Of a DNA stretch of 64,000 nucleotides, positions 9,349 to 17,168 are shown piece after piece. The number at the start of each line of letters is the position of its first letter. Positions within the stretch are counted from its first letter, which is position 1. The stretch comes from JADZGC01 sp964391595 (lineage in GTDB: Bacteria > Patescibacteriota > Saccharimonadia > CAILAD01 > GCA-016700035). The notes under the pieces were generated by a model. That model ran no database searches. It had not been told where the DNA came from and worked only from the letters and a program-made list of their open reading frames with translations. The translations under genes and the position numbers were made by a program. The stretch is from NCBI GenBank assembly GCA_964391595.1, contig CAYMMM010000002.1, positions 25,474 to 89,473 on the forward strand. The letters are read 5' to 3'.

Positions 9349-9813
9349 TTAGCGCTGCAACTGAGCGCAAATTTCACGAAGCAGTTCGATCGATACGACA
9401 TCCTCCATATCACGCTGATGGTGATTTCCGAACTCAGGATCATCGAAGACCTTATCCCCGATACGAACCGGGTGCGCATATCTGGGTCGCACATGCCAAT
9501 GTACATGTGGTAGGGGTCGACTCACTCGGTATGCGTTGTTCATCAACGCCATCCACGTCACATGTGTTGCGTCGAGATTTTGCTTGGCAGCTTTTTCGTA
9601 GCGCCGGATTACTTCCCAGAGTTCCTTGAACTCAGCCGTACTGAGGCCTGACAGCTCAGGCACGTGCCGCAAAGACGTTACATATGCCCTACCGAGATAG
9701 TACTGGTCGGGAGCCAAACTGACTCGCCACGACGCAGTCTCAAATACCACAACCTGCTCATCTGCCGCCAAGACAGCACAGATATCACAGCCAGCAACTT
9801 TTCTGGTATCCAA
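9349..9813 (-). CDS. HIT family nucleotide hydrolase
   Basis: 154 residues with the histidine-triad motif HVHWHVRPRY at about residues 103-112, plus an N-terminal CDIC pair that may bind zinc, as in many HIT proteins. HIT enzymes hydrolyse nucleoside phosphoramidates or dinucleoside polyphosphates through a nucleotidyl-histidine intermediate. The start is TTG at 9813, chosen because AAAGGA lies about 7 nt upstream and no ATG is available near the N-terminus. A TATAAT hexamer sits about 35 nt before it. Confidence 0.85.
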   Translation of the reverse strand: MDTRKVAGCDICAVLAADEQVVVFETASWRVSLAPDQYYLGRAYVTSLRHVPELSGLSTAEFKELWEVIRRYEKAAKQNLDATHVTWMALMNNAYRVSRPLPHVHWHVRPRYAHPVRIGDKVFDDPEFGNHHQRDMEDVVSIELLREICAQLQR

Positions 9814-9952
9814 GGTACTTTCCTTTACTCTAGAGAACGGATTGCATTATACTATCGAGCCTTGAGCTGCAGCAAAGATAAGGACTTTGAAACTAGGGCT
9901 TCTGTATCCTCAGTCAAACACTAGGTGGTGTTCGTTCCCCGCAGCATAACCT

Positions 9953-10843
9953 TCAATTGCTTAGCGTGCCTCGTGCTGCTGCATCTAAGAACGCCTGACT
10001 GGCAGCATCATCGAGCAGCCAAGGCGCCTCAGGCTTCACGCCAACTTGAGCACATGCTGTAACAAAAGCCTTTCGCTTATCACTACCCGCATTGATGGCC
10101 TCCTCATACGTTGCACCAAGCCTTGCCATACGTACAGAGTGACTTAATCTCTTTACGCCGCGCGCACTGGGTTCTTGTACCATCCCTATGTGCTCAACAG
10201 GTATACTCCCATCCGCAGGAGACTGAAACACCCGTGGCACCTCATTCCACATTGTCTGCGGGAATCTTCCGCCGTGGTACAGTGTCGTAATTATCTCGAT
10301 AATCCTGTCTGGTTGCGTAGTATAAATATCCGGTGCGTCGTAACCGTGATCCATCACCTTCCAGGCGATGTCGATACCGGTCGCAGTTGCTGCAACTATG
10401 AGCTGCTTGAGGAATGCCTGTTGATACTGAGGAGTCTCTCCACTCTCTCTAGTATGGTCGGCAAGTGAGAGATAGAACTTCGTGCGAGCAAGCTTTTGTT
10501 CTGGGGTGAATTCGGGAGGATCTTCGTCTTGGCTATACAAAATACTTGCTTCTGATCCAATACCGACATGGAATGATTTTACTTTTCTCACCCCAGCATT
10601 TCGTAGAGATTCAGCAAGCTCTAGTTCGTTGACTACGATGCTGCCAGTACGCATTGAGTAATCGCCAGACATATACGCCTCGAGACTCATCCCTGCTTCG
10701 CGGGCTGCTAGCTCGTAGCCATCGATCTCCGCTAGACGTGCTGTGATTTCACGCTCGCGAAGAAGATCACCCCGAAGCTCTGACCGTGCTGCTGAGTCAA
10801 TGCTATCTTGCGACTCTCCTTCTCTCCCACCAACTATTACCAT
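9953..10843 (-). CDS. Conserved-looking protein of unknown function
   Basis: About 296 residues, soluble, helix-rich and acidic at the N-terminus. I recognise no catalytic motif or family. The reading opens at ATG 10849, but a TAGAGT hexamer (10850-10855) lies 6 nt before the next in-frame ATG at 10843, which fits the leaderless pattern common in this window, so that start is preferred. The gene stands alone between the HIT gene and efp. The phrase YHGGRFPQTMWNEVPRVF is tryptophan- and proline-rich and might mark a small binding surface. Confidence 0.6.
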   Translation of the reverse strand: MVIVGGREGESQDSIDSAARSELRGDLLREREITARLAEIDGYELAAREAGMSLEAYMSGDYSMRTGSIVVNELELAESLRNAGVRKVKSFHVGIGSEASILYSQDEDPPEFTPEQKLARTKFYLSLADHTRESGETPQYQQAFLKQLIVAATATGIDIAWKVMDHGYDAPDIYTTQPDRIIEIITTLYHGGRFPQTMWNEVPRVFQSPADGSIPVEHIGMVQEPSARGVKRLSHSVRMARLGATYEEAINAGSDKRKAFVTACAQVGVKPEAPWLLDDAASQAFLDAAARGTLSN

Positions 10844-10897
10844 ATCCATACTCTACCACAGCAACAAGGCTGATCTGTGCTGGCACCTAGTTCGTGA

Positions 10898-11458
10898 TTA
10901 CTTCAAACGTTCGAGGTAGGCGCCAGTACGCGTATCTACTTTCACCATGTCGCCTGCCTTAATGAAGAGCGGCGCTTGTACTTCGATGCCAGTCTCGAGC
11001 TTCACAGCCTTAGTAGCACCAGCAGCCGAGTTACCCTTGTCAGAGCCTGGTGCCTCCACTACCTTCAGTGGGACATTCTTCGGCCACTCAAAGCCGATGA
11101 TTTGACCCTGGAAGAGATAGCCTTCGATCTCACCACCCTCTACGATGTACTTCGGCAGATCAGCATCTACCTTAGTTGAAACTTCATGCGTCTCATACGA
11201 CTCCATGTCCATAAGCGAGTGAATATCACCCTGCGTGTACAGATACTGGAGCTTCACGCGCTGTAAGTCAGCAGGCTTCACGCGCTCATCATTACGAAAC
11301 GTGCGGTCAATTACCCCGCCGGTGATGAGATTCTTAAGCTTAGTATTCACGATTGACCCGCCACGTCCCATTTGCTTCTGGGCGTAATCTACTACCTTAT
11401 ATGGCGCGCCATCAATCTCTATCAGAGTGTCTTTGCGTAAATCAGTTGGTCCGTACAT
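10898..11458 (-). CDS. efp: Translation elongation factor P
   Basis: 186 residues with the three beta-barrel domains of EF-P. Domain I carries the loop region YAQKQMGRGGSIVNTKL. The tip residue that is modified in many bacteria (Lys or Arg of the PGKG/PGRG-type loop) is represented here by GRGGS with an Arg, so arginine-type handling or no modification is possible. EF-P rescues ribosomes stalled on polyproline, relevant because several proteins here are proline-rich. A Shine-Dalgarno-like AGGAGACC lies about 8-15 nt upstream of the start. A 118-nt structured region separates it from rpsR. Confidence 0.93.
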   Translation of the reverse strand: MYGPTDLRKDTLIEIDGAPYKVVDYAQKQMGRGGSIVNTKLKNLITGGVIDRTFRNDERVKPADLQRVKLQYLYTQGDIHSLMDMESYETHEVSTKVDADLPKYIVEGGEIEGYLFQGQIIGFEWPKNVPLKVVEAPGSDKGNSAAGATKAVKLETGIEVQAPLFIKAGDMVKVDTRTGAYLERLK

Positions 11459-11487
11459 ATCTTATAGGTCTCCTATATTACTCAGGA

Positions 11488-11605
11488 GGCACGTAAGCTT
11501 GGATGAGCCGCAAGGCAGCGGCGAGAATCGCAGCGGAGCTTACTAGTTGTAAGTAGAGCGAGACTCACAGACCGCTAACGAAGCGGCTCGCCAAGATCGC
11601 GTGCC
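11488..11605 (-). ncRNA. Structured RNA element between rpsR and efp
   Basis: The 118-nt interval starts 2 nt after the rpsR stop codon. Its ends pair in three nested helices: GGCACG with CGTGCC (11488-11493 and 11600-11605), CTTGG with CCAAG, and GAGCCGC with GCGGCTC. Inside are a CTTAC/GTAAG hairpin and an AGCGG/CCGCT helix, giving a branched fold. There is no U-tract, so it is not an ordinary terminator. The strand is chosen because rpsR and efp are both read leftwards. It may be an efp leader, an RNase III processing site or an independent RNA. Confidence 0.6.
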
Positions 11606-11607
11606 GA

Positions 11608-11820
11608 TTATTTGACGACGAATGGAAGCAGCGCCAAGTGTCTAGCCCGCTTCAAAGCCTGAGCCAGCAAACGCTGATGTTTCATAGAAGCGCCAGTACG
11701 CTTGCGACCTTCGATCTTGCCAACGCTATTTACGTAACGCTGCAAAAGCTTGACGTCTTTGTAGTCGATGACTTCGATGTCTTCGCTATACAGACGGTTT
11801 TGTTTACGAAATTCTGCCAT
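11608..11820 (-). CDS. rpsR: 30S ribosomal protein S18
   Basis: 70 residues, normal for bS18, with the family core IDYKDVKLLQRYVNSVGKIEGRKRTGAS and the C-terminal RLLAQALKRARHLALLPFV. It follows ssb after 26 nt in the classic rpsF-ssb-rpsR order. S18 pairs with S6, also encoded in this operon, on the 30S platform. Confidence 0.97.
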   Translation of the reverse strand: MAEFRKQNRLYSEDIEVIDYKDVKLLQRYVNSVGKIEGRKRTGASMKHQRLLAQALKRARHLALLPFVVK

Positions 11821-11846
11821 GTTTCTATACTATCCTTTCATGATCC

Positions 11847-12296
11847 CTAGAATGGGATGTCATCCAAATTAATCTCATCATCACCCATATCTTCTATCTC
11901 CGGTGCGCTCTTTCCAGCCTTTTTCGCCACTGGCGCGTCGCTCGAACCACCGCCATCACCAGGTCCGCCAATAAAGTTTATATCGGTTGCAACGATTTCG
12001 GTGCGTGAACGCTTACCGCCATCCTGAGCTTCCCACTGACGGGTCTGCAGACGACCGACGATGAGTGCGCGTCTGCCTTTGGTCAAATATTGACTCACTA
12101 GCTCACCAAGTTTGCCCCAAGCTACAACATCATGGTATTCAACCGCATCTTTACGGTCTCCACTCTGTGGATCTTGCCAGCTGCGGTTTGTGGCGATCGC
12201 AAAACTTGCCACCGATTGACCCGAAGGTGTAGTGCGCAGTTCAGGGTCTCGCGTCAGATTACCCATGATGATTGCTTGATTGAAGTCCTTAGCCAT
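11847..12296 (-). CDS. ssb: Single-stranded DNA-binding protein
   Basis: 149 residues: an N-terminal OB fold (about 1-105, with NLTRDPELR and WGKLGELVSQYLTKGRRALIVGRLQ) followed by a short acidic Gly/Asp tail ending DINLDDIPF, the acidic DDIPF tip that recruits repair and replication proteins. Lies between rpsF and rpsR, the widespread bacterial arrangement. Confidence 0.96.
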   Translation of the reverse strand: MAKDFNQAIIMGNLTRDPELRTTPSGQSVASFAIATNRSWQDPQSGDRKDAVEYHDVVAWGKLGELVSQYLTKGRRALIVGRLQTRQWEAQDGGKRSRTEIVATDINFIGGPGDGGGSSDAPVAKKAGKSAPEIEDMGDDEINLDDIPF

Positions 12297-12327
12297 AGTT
12301 TACTGTTCCCTTTCTTCTACTCAATTA

Positions 12328-12723
12328 TTATTGTTCTGCGTCGGCTACTTTGTCTTGCGTTTCTTCTACGTCTTCTGACTTTTTGGACTTTGCAGAGACC
12401 TTCTTCGAGCCATCCGACTTGGGCTTCTGGATAGTCTTGATGTCTTCAAGAGATACTACCAAGTAGCGCATCACTTCATCCGTAATACGCAGGGTATTAT
12501 CGAGCGATTGAACCTGACTCGGATCAATCTTCACCTGAAAGAATACATAGATTCCCCAGTCTTGTTTTTTGATCTTGTAAGCTAGCTTGCGCTTACCCCA
12601 GTTGTCTTTTTTCTCAATCTCGCCACCGAGCCCAGTAATTATGGTCTCGACTTTAGTAATTGCACGCTCGACATCTATCTCGAGGTCAGGGTGCAACACT
12701 ACTGCAACTTCATATTGTCGCAT
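12328..12723 (-). CDS. rpsF: 30S ribosomal protein S6
   Basis: 131 residues. The S6 core (MRQYEVAVVLHPDLE, then the KKDNWGKRKLAYKIKKQDWGIYVFF strand region) is complete and is followed by a charged C-terminal tail of about 35 residues rich in Lys, Ser and Asp, longer than usual. First gene of the rpsF-ssb-rpsR unit. In other bacteria S6-S18 binds the leader of this operon to repress it. Confidence 0.95.
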   Translation of the reverse strand: MRQYEVAVVLHPDLEIDVERAITKVETIITGLGGEIEKKDNWGKRKLAYKIKKQDWGIYVFFQVKIDPSQVQSLDNTLRITDEVMRYLVVSLEDIKTIQKPKSDGSKKVSAKSKKSEDVEETQDKVADAEQ

Positions 12724-12884
12724 GTATATCCTTTCTTCGGTTCCCTACAGACTTACGCCTATAGCTTCACTGGAATTCTTTACGATTCCAGTAAAAAGGT
12801 TACTTATTTGATCTAACAATACCGTAATTGTACCGAAAATACATCTGTACGTCAAGCAGGATAATTAGGGGTATAATGCAGGCT

Positions 12885-13418
12885 ATGCACTGTCTGGCCA
12901 GCAAATTGCTCAACTCATGGATGATGGACCGAGATAGCGAACAAACACCCCTCATCGGCCTTATAGAAGAAATTGTTCTCGATCCAGAAACTTTGAAGGT
13001 TGCCCTCTTTGGCCTCGGTGTTGGCCGAGGACGAACTAAGTTTTTTGTACGCAGCGATCAGACACACTTCGATCGCACCAGCGGAATGATGCAAACGCAT
13101 TTCGATGCTGTTGGTGAAACAGATGACTTCATTCGCGAACACGACATCTTGCGCACGCACTGCACACTAATCGGTTATCGAGTAGCAGACGAAACGGGAC
13201 GGTATCTGGGTTCTGTCCGCGACTACAGTCTCACCTCACAGCTCTTTCAAGTTGAACGTCTCTACATTACTTCACCCTTCTGGAAAAGACTTCGTACCCC
13301 GCAGCTCATCATTGCGCGCACCCAAGTTCTCGAGGTAATACCAGCAAAAAAACTTGTGCAGATCAAAAACATTAAGCCTGCCCAGCGGAGTCGTGCTAGC
13401 CAAGCAATACCCGCTTAA
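12885..13418 (+). CDS. PRC-barrel-like protein
   Basis: 177 residues from ATG 12885, 7 nt after a TATAAT hexamer (12872-12877), so the mRNA is probably leaderless; the longer reading from 12828 would include the promoter. Two beta-rich units are seen: residues about 20-60 with PLIGLIEEIVLDPETLKVALFG, and residues about 100-150 with IGYRVADETGRYLGSVRDYSL. Both resemble PRC-barrel halves, small domains that bind RNA-processing or photosynthetic partners. The C-terminus is basic. Partner unknown. Confidence 0.65.
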   Translation: MHCLASKLLNSWMMDRDSEQTPLIGLIEEIVLDPETLKVALFGLGVGRGRTKFFVRSDQTHFDRTSGMMQTHFDAVGETDDFIREHDILRTHCTLIGYRVADETGRYLGSVRDYSLTSQLFQVERLYITSPFWKRLRTPQLIIARTQVLEVIPAKKLVQIKNIKPAQRSRASQAIPA

Positions 13419-13460
13419 AATCTGTTGTCATAAATACTACAATGTTCGGTTCTTGTCTGC

Positions 13461-13489
13461 TTGTGCTTACTTTGTCGCTCACCTATGAT
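13461..13489 (+). promoter_or_regulatory. Promoter of the 24-residue membrane peptide gene
   Basis: TTGTGC (13461-13466), 17-bp spacer, TATGAT (13484-13489). The next coding start is the small gene at 13511, preceded by AAGGAGGG, so a short leader of about 15 nt is predicted. Confidence 0.5.
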
Positions 13490-13510
13490 TGATACAGAAA
13501 AAGGAGGGTT

Positions 13511-13585
13511 GTGGGCTTGGTTACAGTAGCACTCTGGCTAGTTGCCATCGCCGTCTGCGTTCGCGCAGTTGTGGTGTCACGCTAG
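13511..13585 (+). CDS. Tiny hydrophobic membrane peptide (24 residues)
   Basis: A strong Shine-Dalgarno sequence (AAGGAGGG, 13501-13508) precedes GTG 13511 and TTG 13517. The product from GTG is GLVTVALWLVAIAVCVRAVVVSR after the initiator residue: a single hydrophobic helix ending in Arg, typical of small bacterial membrane peptides (type I toxin-like or regulators of membrane complexes). The spacing to GTG is short, so TTG (22 residues) may be the real start. A 17-bp-spaced promoter lies just upstream. Function unknown. Confidence 0.5.
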   Translation: MGLVTVALWLVAIAVCVRAVVVSR

Positions 13586-13639
13586 ACAAAATAGAACGAT
13601 AAAACGAGACAGAAAGATAGAGAACGCACCACATAGTGG

Positions 13640-14236
13640 TTATCCATTGTCTTCTAAGACTTGCTTTATGTCTGAGTAGCGAAATCCCTTGCGAAGCAAG
13701 TATTGAATGAGTTTTTCAGGCGCCGGATATTGCTGGCGCTTTTTTTGTACCAATCGTGCTATCTGGCTCTTGGTTTCTTCGCCCCCTATATGAGCAAGTG
13801 CCTCTTGGATAGTACTGGAGTTTATATTTTTCTTCATCAACTCAACTCGTATGGTGGCTAGTGAACGATTTTGATCCATCCGCATGCGTATCCACCGATT
13901 CGTAAAATCTTCATCATCAAGATACTTTTCATCAGTGAGTTTCTTGATGATTGATTGTATAACGCTTGAGGAAAATTCTTTCTTGCGCAGATAGTCACTC
14001 AACTCACCAGTGCTACGGATGCGATATGACAAGTAGCGCAGGCTCGAGGCATAAGCTTTAGCTTCGATGGATTGAGTCTTGAGTGATTCGATGTCCTCGG
14101 CAGAAAGCTCATCCCCCACATGCAATCCCCGAGCAGCAACCTGGAAGTCCGAAAGCCCGCAGACGAACTCCCCATCCACCATCACATTGATATAGCTAGC
14201 ACGTCTCTGTGGTTTAAGATCGGTAATTGTTGGCAC
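13640..14236 (-). CDS. recX: Regulatory protein RecX
   Basis: About 198 residues from GTG 14236, which is preceded by GAAAGGG; the longer reading overlaps recA and lacks a ribosome site. The RecX repeats of three-helix units are visible (YLSYRIRSTGELSDYLRKKEF, then VIQSIIKKLTDEKYLDDEDFTNRWIRMRMDQN, then KGFRYSDIKQVLED). RecX binds the RecA filament groove and limits its activity. It follows recA by 25 nt, the usual pairing. Confidence 0.9.
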   Translation of the reverse strand: MPTITDLKPQRRASYINVMVDGEFVCGLSDFQVAARGLHVGDELSAEDIESLKTQSIEAKAYASSLRYLSYRIRSTGELSDYLRKKEFSSSVIQSIIKKLTDEKYLDDEDFTNRWIRMRMDQNRSLATIRVELMKKNINSSTIQEALAHIGGEETKSQIARLVQKKRQQYPAPEKLIQYLLRKGFRYSDIKQVLEDNG

Positions 14237-14261
14237 AGAAAGCCCTTTCAGTGCACCCCAC

Positions 14262-15332
14262 TCATTTCCCTGCTTTGGCAAGCTCACGAATTTGCTTATC
14301 AAGCTCCGATACAACCTTTGGATGTTCATCCAAGAAGGATTTTGCAGCCTCACGCCCCTGCCCAATCTTTTCGTCCTTATAGGAGAACCAGGAGCCGGCC
14401 TTTTGAATCAGCTCGTATTTCACGGCAAGATCAATCATATCTCCAGATTTTGATATACCTTGGTTAAACATAATGTCAAACTCAGCGATCTTAAATGGTG
14501 CTGCAATCTTGTTCTTCACCACTTTGACCTTCACGTGGTTACCTATACTCTGATCACCTTCTTTAATCTGTTCGGTGCGGCGAATGTCCAAGCGCACTGA
14601 AGCATAGTATTTAAGGGCATTGCCACCTGCGGTGACTTCTGGGTTGCCAAACATCACGCCAATCTTCATGCGCAGCTGATTAATGAAGATAACCGTACAC
14701 TTAGACTTACTAATCACGCCGGTCAGTTTACGAAGTGCCTGACTCATCAATCTGGCTTGCAAACCAACGTGCGCATCGCCCATCTCACCTTCTATCTCCG
14801 CTCGTGGAACGAGAGCTGCTACTGAGTCAACGACTACGATATCTACGGCAGCTGAACGCACGAGTGTCTCCGTGATTTCAAGGGCCTGCTCGCCTGTGTC
14901 TGGCTGCGAAATCAACAGGTCATCTAGATTTACACCGATGCGAGAAGCGTATTCTGGATCAAGTGCGTGCTCTGCATCGACAAATGCAGCCAAACCACCC
15001 GACTTCTGCACTTCTGCAACTGCGTGTAGCGCAAGCGTGGTTTTACCACTTGATTCAGGTCCGTAGATCTCTATAATGCGTCCTTTCGGGATGCCACCTC
15101 CTAGAGCGAGATCCAGTGCAAGACTCCCTGTGGGAATCGTCTCAACATGTACATGCATGCCCTCGCCGAGCCGCATAATTGAACCCTTGCCAAACTGACG
15201 CTCTATCTGGTCAACCGCTAGTTCTACAGCTTTGAGGCGAGCTGCTTTTTCGTTCTTGGTATTCTTCGGGTCTACTTCCATAACGGCATTCTCTTTCGTC
15301 TTAGTTGACTTGTCGGCTTGAGCTACTGGCAT
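14262..15332 (-). CDS. recA: Recombinase RecA
   Basis: 356 residues. Walker A GPESSGKTT, the L1/L2 region ending in INQLR, and the conserved start of the core (QIERQFGKGSIMRLGE) are present. An N-terminal lysine-rich extension of about 20 residues precedes the core. RecA polymerises on single-stranded DNA for homologous recombination. The start has a good ribosome site (GGAGAGGTGAT). No clear LexA/DinR-type palindrome was found in the 120 nt upstream. Confidence 0.98.
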   Translation of the reverse strand: MPVAQADKSTKTKENAVMEVDPKNTKNEKAARLKAVELAVDQIERQFGKGSIMRLGEGMHVHVETIPTGSLALDLALGGGIPKGRIIEIYGPESSGKTTLALHAVAEVQKSGGLAAFVDAEHALDPEYASRIGVNLDDLLISQPDTGEQALEITETLVRSAAVDIVVVDSVAALVPRAEIEGEMGDAHVGLQARLMSQALRKLTGVISKSKCTVIFINQLRMKIGVMFGNPEVTAGGNALKYYASVRLDIRRTEQIKEGDQSIGNHVKVKVVKNKIAAPFKIAEFDIMFNQGISKSGDMIDLAVKYELIQKAGSWFSYKDEKIGQGREAAKSFLDEHPKVVSELDKQIRELAKAGK

Positions 15333-15420
15333 ATCACCTCTCCTATCTTATATGAATTATCTTAAATCGATAATACCGAACACTTACCGATCATGTCAAG
15401 CGTCTTTTGTTCGTATACAT

Positions 15421-15452
15421 AAAATTGCCGCCCCGATTACACGGAACGGCAA
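15421..15452 (-). terminator. Intrinsic terminator after the 193-residue gene
   Basis: Minus strand: TTGCCG-TTCCG paired with CGGGG-CGGCAA around a short loop, followed by TTTT. It lies 6 nt after the stop codon at 15458 and upstream of recA. Confidence 0.65.
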
Positions 15453-15457
15453 AGTAT

Positions 15458-16039
15458 TCACTTGAGCATAAGAAGCATCCCGACAAGTTCCTCAGGAAAC
15501 AGGCTCGCTTTGGTCAGCTTGGCACGAAATGCGCCCGACCACTTGTCTTCAGCTGAGAGAATGACACCGAGCTCCTCCTCCAAGAATGGATTGAGAAGAT
15601 CTTTCAAGATCTGTTCTGCTGTCTTGCCAGTCTTAATGCTGACTGCAGCTAGGAGTTTGCGCTGGGGGTCGCTCAGAGCTGGCAAGAGCTTGGGGTCAAC
15701 CTTGTAGCGAGTGATATCGAGGTACACGCCCACACTACGCGGAACCGTCAATGTGATCTGGATCTGATCGGTACGTGGCCCGACGCGCACTACCAAATCA
15801 GCCTCCTCGATACGCATGGCATTGTCGTCAGATCGCATCACAGCCAGTTCAACCGGCGGCTTCGAACGGATCTTGGCGTTGACTCGTGCCTGGAAGGCCT
15901 TCTGTAGGGCATTCGTGATCTGAGGTGGCGACATCGCCCCACGACTGACTCCAAGTCGCGCATCGAGTTCACGAGGCGACAATGCCTCATACTCCAACAG
16001 AAGCGTCTCGAGAATTTCTCTCACTCGATCTGTATTCAC
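15458..16039 (-). CDS. Unknown protein with N-terminal helical (winged-helix-like) region
   Basis: 193 residues, soluble. Residues about 1-50 (REILETLLLEYEALSPRELDARLGVSRG) look like a helix-turn-helix or a docking domain. The middle carries beta strands (DLVVRVGPRTDQIQITLTVP) and the C-terminal 60 residues are helical and charged. Lies downstream of the ftsK and RodZ-like genes and ends at a terminator. No family assigned. Confidence 0.6.
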   Translation of the reverse strand: MNTDRVREILETLLLEYEALSPRELDARLGVSRGAMSPPQITNALQKAFQARVNAKIRSKPPVELAVMRSDDNAMRIEEADLVVRVGPRTDQIQITLTVPRSVGVYLDITRYKVDPKLLPALSDPQRKLLAAVSIKTGKTAEQILKDLLNPFLEEELGVILSAEDKWSGAFRAKLTKASLFPEELVGMLLMLK

Positions 16040-16127
16040 AGCTCTCCTTACATACTTCAGTAGGTACGATCAGGACAACGATACCATTCAAACAACACCT
16101 ACTCAAGCACAAGCGACATAGAGGAAA

Positions 16128-17168
16128 TTATCGAATTGGCGTTGCGCTATCAAGCGAGAATACGACACCTTGCTGCACCTCACCCAGACCACCAAGCACA
16201 CCGAGATCTTGATTTTGAGCCGCCTTATTACTCAAAGTAACCGCAGTCGCGCCGGCATTACTCGTACTCAAGGCAAGCTGCTTTGAGGCCGTAAAGGTCT
16301 GAGGTTGATCAGGCTGTACGGCAGCCTTGTAGACCTCCTTCCCGTCAGCTAAGATCGTGAGGTTAATCGGTGCATTCTTTGCAGTAACAGTAATTTTTAC
16401 CCCTTCGGTCACCTCTCCAACTGAAGGAGTTGGCGTAGGGCTCGCTACTTTCGGCAGGCTGGCAGTAATGATATACGTTTCAGCTGCGGTTTTGCCAAGT
16501 CTATTCTTGGCCGAGAGGCGAATTTCATTGCGACCATCCACGACCGCGATGCGTTCTCGAAAACTCCCATCAGCAGCTACAAGTACTGGCGAATCATTAA
16601 TGTACAGGTCAGCACCACCATCGACTCGCCCAGAAATATAGCCGAAGTTCGTAGTCACTACAGTCGCCTCAGAGGTATTGATGTTGATCCGAGGTGGCGC
16701 TGATAGCACCGCCACTTGCCAGCCGATATATAAGACCACCACCGCAAACATGGATAGGATAGAAACGAGCAAAAAAGTGCGTGGAGTAACAATCATTCTG
16801 TTCGAGCGAATCGGCTTCAATCCAAGCTTCACAGACCCGCCATGCTTACGTCGCGATTGACGACGCATCTCCCTCTCTGATGCTCTCTCTCGCTCATAAA
16901 TCTTCATAATAGGCTTGGGATCTAAGCCAAGATAATCAGCATAGTTGCGTACGTAGCCGCGCGAGTACACATCATCCTTCAGAGAGTCGTAATCACCCGA
17001 TTCGATCGCCTCAAGATAACTAAGTCGAATACGTGTCGCTTGTTCTGCCTCAGAAAGGGCGATCTCCAAGCTTTCTCGACGGTGCTTGAGTATGGCCGCT
17101 AGTGGCTGGTTGGCACTACGTCGTGCCCGGGGGCTAGGTACGGTCGATGCGATAGGGCGTTCATTCAT
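16128..17168 (-). CDS. RodZ-like membrane protein with Cro/C1-type HTH
   Basis: About 346 residues from ATG 17168, which overlaps the ftsK stop (ATGAATGA). Residues about 20-85 form the HTH_25-type domain of RodZ (LAAILKHRRESLEIALSEAEQATRIRLSYLEAIESGDY, then YSRGYVRNYADYLGLDP). A basic stretch and one transmembrane helix follow at about residues 130-150. The outside part has two bacterial Ig-like/glucodextranase-B-type beta domains (YISGRVDGGADLYINDSPV, and NAPINLTILADGKEVYK). RodZ connects MreB to the wall-synthesis machine; MreB is not in this window. Confidence 0.75.
   Translation of the reverse strand: MNERPIASTVPSPRARRSANQPLAAILKHRRESLEIALSEAEQATRIRLSYLEAIESGDYDSLKDDVYSRGYVRNYADYLGLDPKPIMKIYERERASEREMRRQSRRKHGGSVKLGLKPIRSNRMIVTPRTFLLVSILSMFAVVVLYIGWQVAVLSAPPRININTSEATVVTTNFGYISGRVDGGADLYINDSPVLVAADGSFRERIAVVDGRNEIRLSAKNRLGKTAAETYIITASLPKVASPTPTPSVGEVTEGVKITVTAKNAPINLTILADGKEVYKAAVQPDQPQTFTASKQLALSTSNAGATAVTLSNKAAQNQDLGVLGGLGEVQQGVVFSLDSATPIR

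Noticed and set aside
15333..15420. SOS box upstream of recA
   Set aside because: A CGAACACTTACCG-like half-site is visible, but there is no palindromic partner.
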